Shown: positions 1-5,142 of the stretch, one piece after another
Position numbering within the stretch: the first letter of the stretch is position 1
How the letters are laid out: every line of letters starts with the position of its first letter
Origin: an uncultured Acidimicrobiales bacterium
Lineage (GTDB): Bacteria > Actinomycetota > Acidimicrobiia > Acidimicrobiales > Aldehydirespiratoraceae
DNA length: 9,071 nucleotides
Assembly: GCA_938091985.1 (NCBI GenBank)
Contig: CALKOE010000322.1
Location: forward strand, 1-9,071
Reading direction: 5' to 3'
Program-made: the position numbers and the translations under genes
The notes under the pieces: model-generated
What the model saw: the letters and a program-made list of their open reading frames with translations, nothing else
What the model was told of the DNA's origin: nothing
The model's database searches: none

Positions 1-426
1 GACCGCCGGACTCGGTCCGCCTGCGGCCAGAGGTTCGTCGGCCGTGTGGCCGGAGATGGGGAGTGCCCAGCTCTCCTTCGACTCCCAGGGCACCGAGAAC
101 GCCGCGATCGACGAGCAGATCGCACGGTCGCCTTGCGTCATCGTGGCCTGGACCGTTGACAACGACCGACCGGCACGGATGATGTCGACGACGATTTCGA
201 CATCGTCGAACTCAGGGCGGGCCAGATAGTGCACGGTGAGCGAGCGCAGCCCCCGGTTGGGCTCGTCGATCGAGTTGGTCATCGCCCGGGCGATGAGCGC
301 GGCCAGGTAGCCGCCGTTCGGTCCGGCCACGATGTTCCAGCGGTCGAGCAGCGTGGTGGCGTAGCGGTGGTCGCCGAGAGCGGTGACGCTCGTGTCGGCG
401 TCGAAGTCGGGAATCTCATCGGTCAC
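1..426 (-). CDS. Thioesterase family protein (acyl-CoA thioesterase-like), C-terminus cut by window edge
   Basis: A GTG at 426 opens a frame that stays open to the left window edge, giving 142 residues of an unfinished protein. Residues 30-44 read W-N-I-V-A-G-P-N-G-G-Y-L-A-A-L, the W-N...GPNGGY-L/A-A pattern of the first hotdog domain in TesB-like acyl-CoA thioesterases. It is followed by R-S-L-T-V-H-Y-L-A-R-P (61-71), the strand that typically comes next in that family. Family knowledge: such proteins are double-hotdog enzymes of about 260-280 aa that cleave acyl-CoA thioesters in the cytosol, so roughly half should be visible here. The exact acyl substrate cannot be told. The start is supported by the sequence running straight into the domain. 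A weak GGCAGG lies 4 bases upstream and no TANNNT box is evident. The gene is divergent from the gene at 471, with a 44-bp gap. Alternative: a non-enzymatic hotdog protein. Confidence 0.82.
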   Translation of the reverse strand, partial: MTDEIPDFDADTSVTALGDHRYATTLLDRWNIVAGPNGGYLAALIARAMTNSIDEPNRGLRSLTVHYLARPEFDDVEIVVDIIRAGRSLSTVQATMTQGDRAICSSIAAFSVPWESKESWALPISGHTADEPLAAGGPSPAV

Positions 427-458
427 CGAGCCAGCCTGCCGGGGTCCGTGGGATCTGC

Positions 459-470
459 CACCCTGGGGTG
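459..470. promoter_or_regulatory. Short palindrome in divergent intergenic gap (possible operator)
   Basis: CACCC-TG-GGGTG is a perfect 5+5 inverted repeat directly before the ATG at 471, in the 44-bp gap between divergent genes. A palindrome here could be an operator serving both genes. It is short and GC-rich, so chance is a real alternative. No clear -10 box was found for either gene in the gap. Confidence 0.25.
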
Positions 471-1145
471 ATGCACGTCACCGAGGCCGACGATCGAGAC
501 CGCCCAGGCGACAGCGACATCGACATGTTCGATCTCGAGTTCGTGGCGTCGGACCTCTCGTTGGCCGGCCTGTTGCGTCTCGATATTCGTCGGGGTGCGG
601 GCGCGACTCGCTTCCTGGCGTCGGTGCTTCGTGCCGGCGAAGACCCTGTGACGGTCCTCGACTACGACCTGCCCCTGGCCACTGGCGCATTCGAATTTCG
701 GGCGTCGGGAGTGTGGGTCGAACTCTGTTGCGAGGAGCCACTCGACCACTGGACCGTGGGGTTGGAGGCATTCGGCCTGGCGGTCCCGGCCGGAGAGGTG
801 GTGACCCCCGACTCCTATGGCGATCGTGTGCCGCTCGGCCTGGACCTGGATCTCGACACTGTCGCGGCACCGGAGGGCGACGCTCGCAGCTTCTCCGTCG
901 ACGTGAAGGTCCACGGCGAGATCCTGATCGCCGACGCCGCCTACGAGATCGAGGCCACCGGCGTACGCCGCCGAGTGAGTACGGGTGTCAGACCCCGAGA
1001 TGTAGCGGGGGTCAGACACCCGCTACATCTGGGAGAGTTGGCGGTGGCGTGGCCGATCGAGGACGGGATGCCGAACATCGAGCGACGCGGTTGGTTCGGC
1101 GGATCGAGGCCCGGCTGGAGCTTGGTCGACTACTCGGCTGAGTAG
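471..1145 (+). CDS. Hypothetical protein, possible lipocalin-like (CrtC/AttH-like) family, carrying an in-frame repeat element
   Basis: A 224-residue frame from ATG 471 (GTG at 468 is also possible; GGGG lies 3 bases before the ATG). No signal peptide or membrane segment is visible. The stretch L-D-H-W-T-V-G-L-E-A-F-G-L (91-103), then G-D-R-V-P-L-G-L-D-L (117-126) and V-H-G-E-I-L-I (148-154), reminds me of an uncharacterised actinobacterial family with a CrtC/AttH-like beta-barrel. In it I recall a following H-S-W-G-x-R-D-W motif. That is from memory, not a search. Here that motif is absent, and residues about 171-187 are encoded by a REP-like element (983-1030) that keeps the frame open. The C-terminus may therefore be altered and function lost or changed. 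The last 16 bases overlap the convergent DUF368 gene. Divergent from the thioesterase, so a shared role in acyl-lipid metabolism is conceivable but only inferred. Coding is plausible; function unknown. Confidence 0.6.
   Translation: MHVTEADDRDRPGDSDIDMFDLEFVASDLSLAGLLRLDIRRGAGATRFLASVLRAGEDPVTVLDYDLPLATGAFEFRASGVWVELCCEEPLDHWTVGLEAFGLAVPAGEVVTPDSYGDRVPLGLDLDLDTVAAPEGDARSFSVDVKVHGEILIADAAYEIEATGVRRRVSTGVRPRDVAGVRHPLHLGELAVAWPIEDGMPNIERRGWFGGSRPGWSLVDYSAE
983..1030. repeat. REP-like palindromic element with two interlocked inverted repeats
   Basis: Arm A (983-996, GGGTGTCAGACCCC) and arm A' (1008-1021, GGGGTCAGACACCC) are 14-bp inverted repeats with one central mismatch. Interlocked with them, AGATGTAGCGGG (998-1009) and CCCGCTACATCT (1019-1030) form a perfect 12-bp stem around the 9-base loop GGTCAGACA. 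The stem contains GTAG at 1002-1005 and CTAC at 1023-1026. GTAG next to a hairpin and GGGGTCAGA-type palindromes are features I associate with REP sequences mobilised by RAYT (REP-associated tyrosine) transposases; this is recall, not a match. The element is 48 bp, a multiple of three, and lies inside the coding frame of the gene at 471-1145. No transposase is in the window. Confidence 0.7.
1130..1145. other. Near-palindromic convergent stop-codon overlap
   Basis: The 16 bases CTACTCGGCTGAGTAG form a palindrome broken by one base pair. They supply TAG stops to both convergent genes. As a result both proteins end in Tyr-Ser-Ala-Glu, one from each strand. The stem is short (8 bp with one G-T wobble in RNA) and has no T-tract, so termination activity is uncertain. 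Confidence 0.75.
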
Positions 1146-2041
1146 CGCTTGCCGATCTCGGCGACCGCCAACACCACGACCACGGCGACGACCGCGAACG
1201 CGGTCGGCTGGAACCACTCATCGCCGGCCGGCCAGTCGAGGCCGGTGCCGTCTCTCGCTTCTTCGCTGTTCTCAGAGATCACCCCGACGCCGTTGGGCCA
1301 GGGCCACAGCACCCGCAGAGAGCCGAGCATCAACCCGATCAGCGCCGACATGACGAGGTTGAACCCTCGCTCCATCACCCAGCCGAGCACCGATGAGAAC
1401 AACGCGAGCCCGATGATGCAGCCGAGGCCGATGAGTGCCGCGTCGGCGATGTTGCGCTCGTCGATCGTGTGGATGACCGCCGCGTACATCCCGATCATCA
1501 AGAGGATGAACGAGCCTGAGATTCCGGGGAGGATCATGGCGCAGATGGCGAGCGCTCCTGCCCCCACGAACACCAAGGGCGAGGGATCGGCGATCGGGCC
1601 TTGTTGGTAGCCGAGCAGCGCGAAGACGACCACCGCCACGGCAGCCATGACGACCCAGTTGCGGTTGATCCGCTCGGTGAGCAGGCCGAGCGCGACGACC
1701 ACGGAAGCGGCGACGAGGCCGAATAAGAGGCCGGCCATGTTCTCCGGGTTCTCTTCGAGCTGGGTCTCGATGACCGACGCGAGCGCCACGACGGCGGTGC
1801 CCACGCCGAGCACCAACGGGACGAGAAACAAGAAGTCGAGTTCACGGAGACGAATCCAGAACCCACGCACGTCGCCCTTCAGCAGCGTGCCAAGGGCACG
1901 CGCCGCATCTCGGATCGAGTCGATCAGCTTCTGATAGATCCCGAGCACGAGGGCGATCGTGCCCCCCGAGACCCCGGGCACGACGTCGGCGGCACCCATC
2001 AAGAATCCTCGAACGAATTGGGCACCGGCTTTTTGGATCAC
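1130..2041 (-). CDS. popT: DUF368 family membrane protein, PopT-type undecaprenyl-phosphate translocase
   Basis: A 303-aa polytopic membrane protein. DUF368 signatures are the two related P-G-x-S-G segments: G-A-A-D-V-V-P-G-V-S-G-G-T-I-A (16-30) near the N-terminus, and I-L-P-G-I-S-G-S-F-I-L-L (170-181) mid-protein. This internal duplication is typical of the family. Hydrophobic stretches lie at about 72-92, 103-122, 128-145, 157-190, 201-222, 228-246 and 281-296. Family knowledge: DUF368 proteins (PopT) return undecaprenyl phosphate across the cytoplasmic membrane for reuse in peptidoglycan and other envelope polymer synthesis, in parallel with DedA-type UptA proteins. I chose the GTG at 2041 because homology begins just after it and a TACTGT -10 box ends 8 bases upstream, giving a leaderless start. 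Upstream in-frame extensions run antisense into the hydrolase. Divergent from the hydrolase, convergent with and overlapping the gene at 471-1145. Substrate assignment in this organism is by family only. Confidence 0.9.
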   Translation of the reverse strand: MIQKAGAQFVRGFLMGAADVVPGVSGGTIALVLGIYQKLIDSIRDAARALGTLLKGDVRGFWIRLRELDFLFLVPLVLGVGTAVVALASVIETQLEENPENMAGLLFGLVAASVVVALGLLTERINRNWVVMAAVAVVVFALLGYQQGPIADPSPLVFVGAGALAICAMILPGISGSFILLMIGMYAAVIHTIDERNIADAALIGLGCIIGLALFSSVLGWVMERGFNLVMSALIGLMLGSLRVLWPWPNGVGVISENSEEARDGTGLDWPAGDEWFQPTAFAVVAVVVVLAVAEIGKRYSAE

Positions 2042-2049
2042 GGGGGACG

Positions 2050-2055
2050 ACAGTA
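2050..2055 (-). promoter_or_regulatory. -10 box of leaderless promoter for the DUF368 gene
   Basis: On the minus strand the hexamer reads TACTGT, matching the actinobacterial TANNNT -10 pattern. Eight bases separate it from the GTG at 2041, so transcription should start at or next to the start codon. No Shine-Dalgarno sequence is present, which fits leaderless translation. It shares positions 2054-2055 with the plus-strand -10 box. No convincing -35 was seen. Confidence 0.55.
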
Positions 2056-2059
2056 CCGT
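2054..2059 (+). promoter_or_regulatory. -10 box of leaderless promoter for the alpha/beta hydrolase gene
   Basis: TACCGT matches TANNNT and lies 8 bases before the ATG at 2068, mirroring the minus-strand arrangement. A weak T-rich -35 candidate (TTTTGG, 2031-2036) sits 17 bases upstream, inside the DUF368 coding region. There is no ribosome binding site, consistent with a leaderless mRNA. Confidence 0.55.
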
Positions 2060-2067
2060 CAGGCCCC

Positions 2068-2949
2068 ATGACCGACGCGGCAGCCGATTCAGCACGGGGC
2101 GAGGTCGTCCCGGTGGGCGATCTCGAATTGTGGGCCGATCTCCAAGGACCCGACGATGGTGAAGCCGTCGTTTTGATCGCTGGCGCCGATTCGCCCGGGT
2201 TCCGATGGAGCCCGGCGATCGTCGAGCCATTGGTGGCGGAGGGCTACCGCGTGCTGCGGTTCGATCATCGTGACTGCGGTCGGTCGACCCGGTTCGGCGC
2301 GAATGATGCGTACCGTCTCGACGACCTCGTGGGCGACACCTCCGGCTTGATGGACCATTTCGGAATGAGTGCGGCCCATGTCGTGGGCCGATCGATGGGC
2401 GCCATGATCGGTCAGGTGCTCGCGCTCGACCACCCCGATCGGGTCCGGTCACTCACCCTCTTCGGGTCCAGCCCAGCCCCGGGCGACGACGAGCTCGGTG
2501 GCCCAGACGACGACTTCGTCGAGGCGATGACCACGCGGCTCTTCGCCGGCCCGCCGAAGGACGAGTCTGCACAGATCGAGTGGCTCGTCGAACTCGACGA
2601 GTTCCTGTGCGGGTCGCTCTATCCGCTCGACCGTCAACGACAGGCGGCGCTCGCCGAGGCTGAAATCCGCACCGGATGGGCGGCCGAGACCGGCCATGGT
2701 GTGGCGGTCCATGCGAGTCCGGGCCGGCGTGACCGGTTAGCCCAGATCACCGCGCCGACGCTCGTCGTGCACGGCACGGCTGACCCCGTCTTCCCGCCGG
2801 CGCACGGGCGCGCACTGGCGACCGGCATCGAGGGTGCGGTCCTTGTGGAGGTCGAGGGCCTCGGGCACGAAGTCCCCGATCAGCTGATCGAGGAGTTGTG
2901 GCCGGTGCTGCAACATCACCTCCGTGAATCGGGACGCTGGCGCGAGTAA
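2068..2949 (+). CDS. Alpha/beta hydrolase
   Basis: A 293-aa alpha/beta-hydrolase fold protein with no signal peptide, so probably cytosolic. The oxyanion-hole region precedes F-D-H-R-D-C-G-R-S (65-73). The nucleophile elbow is G-R-S-M-G (107-111), with Ser109 as nucleophile. H-G-T-A-D-P-V-F-P (235-243) supplies Asp239, and G-L-G-H-E-V-P (264-270) supplies His267. The triad is therefore complete. A cap-like insertion of about 80 residues lies between the Ser109 strand and the C-terminal half. The sequence style is close to the RdmC/aclacinomycin methylesterase-type and related small esterases, but this superfamily is too broad to assign a substrate from sequence. The ATG is chosen because a -10 box sits 8 bases upstream and homology begins about 17 residues later. 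It is divergent from the DUF368 gene. A terminator-like hairpin follows 20 bases after the stop. Confidence 0.9.
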   Translation: MTDAAADSARGEVVPVGDLELWADLQGPDDGEAVVLIAGADSPGFRWSPAIVEPLVAEGYRVLRFDHRDCGRSTRFGANDAYRLDDLVGDTSGLMDHFGMSAAHVVGRSMGAMIGQVLALDHPDRVRSLTLFGSSPAPGDDELGGPDDDFVEAMTTRLFAGPPKDESAQIEWLVELDEFLCGSLYPLDRQRQAALAEAEIRTGWAAETGHGVAVHASPGRRDRLAQITAPTLVVHGTADPVFPPAHGRALATGIEGAVLVEVEGLGHEVPDQLIEELWPVLQHHLRESGRWRE

Positions 2950-2969
2950 CGGAGCCGAAAACGTCCAGA

Positions 2970-2997
2970 CGAGGCGCCCCGGGGCGGGGACGCCTCG
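2970..2997 (+). terminator. Terminator-like hairpin after the hydrolase
   Basis: CGAGGCG (2970-2976) pairs with CGCCTCG (2991-2997) around a 14-base loop that itself holds CCCCGGGG. It starts 20 bases after the hydrolase stop. No T-tract follows, as is common for actinobacterial hairpins, so intrinsic termination is plausible but not certain. Confidence 0.5.
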
Positions 2998-3049
2998 CCT
3001 GTGAAAGAAGGTCCTCGCCACACTCTCGTGCCTTGGAATCTTCTCTCTT

Positions 3050-3099
3050 GAACGCTTCTCCTGGCACCTTCGTAGAGGTGCGTCGGGCGCGAGAAGTTC
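3050..3099. other. Nested stem-loop segment, possible RNA structure
   Basis: GCACCT (3064-3069) and AGGTGC (3076-3081) form a perfect 6-bp hairpin with a 6-base loop. It is enclosed by an outer stem: GAAC plus TTCTC on the left (3050-3060, with a GC bulge) against GAGAAGTTC on the right (3091-3099). The layered pairing is more than a single chance hairpin. It could be a small RNA, a second terminator or a 5' leader structure. No conserved riboswitch pattern was recognised. Confidence 0.3.
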
Positions 3100-3276
3100 G
3101 TGGGAGCGGTTCCGGTCACGTGTGAGCGTGGGTTCGTGTGGCGTGGTCTGGTGCACGGGTTCCGTTGGCCGGATCATGCCGTGCGGTAGTGGCGCCGTCC
3201 TTCCTTCGGGTCACCGATCTGGGCGGTGTGTCGAGGCGAGTGCGTCGAGCGGGTACCACCGACCAGATCACTGGAA

Positions 3277-3292
3277 TGTGACGTTTGTCACC
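3277..3292. promoter_or_regulatory. CRP/GlxR-like operator upstream of cyclase regulator
   Basis: TGTGA-CGTTTG-TCACC matches 9 of 10 half-site bases of the CRP-family consensus TGTGA-N6-TCACA. The inner symmetric core is GTGAC-N4-GTCAC. The site is about 94 bases upstream of the -10 box and 107 bases upstream of the ATG at 3400. Known: cAMP-binding CRP and GlxR/Cmr-type regulators of Actinobacteria bind this motif. Inferred: the cyclase gene is under cyclic-nucleotide control. Confidence 0.5.
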
Positions 3293-3386
3293 GTCGCGCC
3301 GAACCGGCACAAGGTCAAGGGGAACCTCGCGCAGTGGTCGATTGTGAACGAGCGAACGAACTGCGGTGGGTTCCTTCGGAGCGTTC

Positions 3387-3392
3387 TACAGT
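3387..3392 (+). promoter_or_regulatory. -10 box of leaderless promoter for cyclase regulator
   Basis: TACAGT fits TANNNT and ends 7 bases before the ATG at 3400. GGAGA directly abuts the ATG with no spacer, so it is unlikely to act as a Shine-Dalgarno; a leaderless start explains the layout better. No -35 was identified. Confidence 0.5.
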
Positions 3393-3399
3393 TCGGAGA

Positions 3400-5142
3400 A
3401 TGGCGACTGCGGAAATGTCAGGGGCGACCGGGCGCGTCACCACCTTCCTGATGGGTGATCTCGTCGGCAGCACCGCGCACTGGCTCTCGTCACCCGACGA
3501 GATGGAGGCCGCGCTGCGGTTCCACGACGAGGTCGTCGCGGGCGCCGTTGCGACCAACGCCGGTGAGGTCTTCAAGCACACGGGCGACGGGTTCCTCTCC
3601 CAGTTCGATGATCCCGACGACGCGGTTGCCGCGGCCCGGCAGATCCGCACCGGCCTCGCGAGCGCCGACGAAGCGAGCGCGCCCTATCTCGCCGCCCGCC
3701 TGGCCATCGATGCGGGGTGGGCCACGCCTCGCGCCGGCGACTGGTTCGGTCCCACGGTCAACCGGGTGGCCCGCGTCACCGATCTCGCATCGACGACCGG
3801 CGCGGTGATGACGAGTGCGGCCGCGGAGATGATGCGCACCGACCACGGTGGCACCGATCTCGGTGAGGCGTCCTTGCGCAGCCATCAGGCGCCGGTGCGG
3901 CTGGTCGGGATCGATGGCGCGGCCGTGTCGGGCGCGGGCGACGTCCGACAGACGGTGCCCCGCCCCCGATCGACGTTCGTGGGCCGACACGACGAGCTCG
4001 CCCAGCTCGTGGCACTCGTCGCCGAATGCCGCCTCGTGACGGTCGTCGCCACGGGCGGCGCCGGCAAGACCCGTCTGGCGATCGAGGTGGCGGCGGCCCG
4101 GCCGGTCGCCGGATTCGTCGATCTCGTTGCCGCTCACGCGCCGCTCGAGGTCGCTCGCCAGGTGGCAGTCGGCGCCGGGATCGACATGGACGGTCTCTCC
4201 CCGTCGGCCACGGTCGACGACATCCGGGCCCAGACAGCGGCCCACATCGGCGACCACGAGCTACTCCTCGTGGTCGACAACTGTGAGCACGTCCTCGAGT
4301 CGGCCCGGCAGGAGGTAGACGGTCTTCTCGATCGGTGTGGCGGTCTCTCGATCCTCGCGACGTCGCGGGAACGGCTCGGCGCGCAGGGGGAGCACGTGTG
4401 GTCGCTGCCGTCGATGAACGTCGGTTCGGAGCTGTTCCGTGATCGTGCGGCGGCCCACGGCGTCGAGCTCGGCGATGCGCCCGACGTGACCGAGGCGGTC
4501 GACCGGATCTGCGCCCATCTCGACGGCCTTCCGTTGGCGATCGAGCTTGCGGCGGCCCGCCTGGTCGATGTCGGGTTGGGCGAGCTGCTCCGCGATCTCG
4601 ACAACGTGATGGTCGGCGCGGTCGACGAGGATGTCGACGGTCTCGGTCGCGGTCGCACGATGCGCGACGTGGTGGAGATGAGCCACCGTGCGCTGCCCCT
4701 GCAGCCCGACGGCTGTTCGAGCGGGCGGCGCTGTTGGAGGGATCGTTCCGAGCCGACGATGTGCACCTTCTGGGCGACGTCGATCCGGCCGGTCTCCGGA
4801 CCCTCGTGCGTGGTTCGCTCCTCGGGCAGGAGCGAGACGGGCTGGAGCTCCAGTACCGGATGCTCGAGCCGGTTCGGCAGGTCGCACGGGCCATGCTGGT
4901 GGAGCAGGGTGACTACGACGACGCGATGGACGACCTCGTGGCCGGTCTCCGCGGCGCGGCGGCGACTGAATACGGCGGCGGCTACTGGGACTGGGCGACG
5001 CTCGATCGCCTCCGGCCGCTGCTCCCCACGTTCTGGCGAGCGGCCGAGTGGCTGGAGGCCCGCGACCGCCAGCTCGACCTGCTCACCTTCGTGGGTGAGT
5101 TCTCCGGCGTCGCCAATGTCTATGCCGACTCCCGTCGGGTGA
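3400..5142 (+). CDS. Class III nucleotidyl cyclase / NB-ARC ATPase regulator, N-terminal part, frameshifted at ~4711
   Basis: The true protein sense runs for residues 1-438 (3400-4713). After that the frame is nonsense, Arg/Ser-rich, to a stop at 5142. Residues 12-175 form a class III adenylate/guanylate cyclase domain. Metal-binding Asp20 (in G-D-L-V-G-S-T) and Asp63 (T-G-D-G), base-selecting Lys59 and Asp114 (G-D-W-F-G), and transition-state Asn121 and Arg125 (V-N-R-V-A-R) are all present, so cyclase activity is plausible. Lys/Asp favours ATP, making cAMP the likely product. Residues 190-400 form a STAND/NB-ARC ATPase: Walker A T-G-G-A-G-K-T (218-224), Walker B L-L-L-V-V-D-N (288-294), sensor A-T-S-R-E (320-324) and G-L-P-L-A-I-E (376-382). 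The frame is open back to a GTG at 3226, but that extension has no domain. ATG 3400 is chosen for the -10 box 7 bases upstream and the domain start. Known relatives are the mycobacterial cyclase/ATPase/LuxR proteins. Confidence 0.85.
   Translation: MATAEMSGATGRVTTFLMGDLVGSTAHWLSSPDEMEAALRFHDEVVAGAVATNAGEVFKHTGDGFLSQFDDPDDAVAAARQIRTGLASADEASAPYLAARLAIDAGWATPRAGDWFGPTVNRVARVTDLASTTGAVMTSAAAEMMRTDHGGTDLGEASLRSHQAPVRLVGIDGAAVSGAGDVRQTVPRPRSTFVGRHDELAQLVALVAECRLVTVVATGGAGKTRLAIEVAAARPVAGFVDLVAAHAPLEVARQVAVGAGIDMDGLSPSATVDDIRAQTAAHIGDHELLLVVDNCEHVLESARQEVDGLLDRCGGLSILATSRERLGAQGEHVWSLPSMNVGSELFRDRAAAHGVELGDAPDVTEAVDRICAHLDGLPLAIELAAARLVDVGLGELLRDLDNVMVGAVDEDVDGLGRGRTMRDVVEMSHRALPLQPDGCSSGRRCWRDRSEPTMCTFWATSIRPVSGPSCVVRSSGRSETGWSSSTGCSSRFGRSHGPCWWSRVTTTTRWTTSWPVSAARRRLNTAAATGTGRRSIASGRCSPRSGERPSGWRPATASSTCSPSWVSSPASPMSMPTPVG
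4708..4716 (+). other. Apparent frameshift (1-base deletion) joining the two halves of the regulator
   Basis: The upstream frame reads ...[11 protein letters not shown] up to 4713. The downstream frame reads [12 protein letters not shown] from 4713. Joining them with one added base restores the family pattern S-x-x-L-L...L-F-x-R-L-x-V-F-x-G-S-F, with Ser to Leu spacing of 11, as expected. No canonical X-XXY-YYZ slippery heptamer is visible. It is a true mutation or a sequencing/assembly error. Confidence 0.8.

Larger units (their letters stand above)
2950..3399. other. 450-bp intergenic region between hydrolase and cyclase regulator
   Basis: I see no convincing gene here. Open frames through it (for example one from 3122) are rich in Cys, Trp, Ser and Gly and lack any recognisable domain. 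What it does hold: a GC-rich hairpin at 2970-2997, a nested hairpin at 3050-3099, a small TCAC-GT-GTGA palindrome at 3116-3125, a CRP-like site at 3277-3292, a direct repeat of GAACGA at 3346-3351 and 3354-3359, and a leaderless-type -10 box at 3387-3392. Confidence 0.6.

Noticed and set aside
423..1019. 198-aa minus-strand frame opposite the hypothetical gene
   Set aside because: Low-complexity shadow frame. It overlaps the thioesterase start and would end inside it, and the plus frame gives a more protein-like sequence.
2042..2452. N-terminal extension of the DUF368 frame
   Set aside because: The extension is Arg/Pro/Gly-rich, antisense to the hydrolase, and precedes a better leaderless start at 2041.
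3226..3399. 58-residue N-terminal extension of the cyclase protein from a GTG at 3226
   Set aside because: It has no domain, runs across the CRP-like site and the -10 box, and the cyclase domain begins right after ATG 3400.
3122..3451. 109-aa plus-strand frame in the intergenic region
   Set aside because: Composition is unlike the neighbours, no motif is present, and it runs out of frame into the cyclase gene.
4690..4716. Programmed -1 ribosomal frameshift
   Set aside because: No X-XXY-YYZ slippery heptamer or obvious downstream structure was found; a one-base deletion explains the spacing better.
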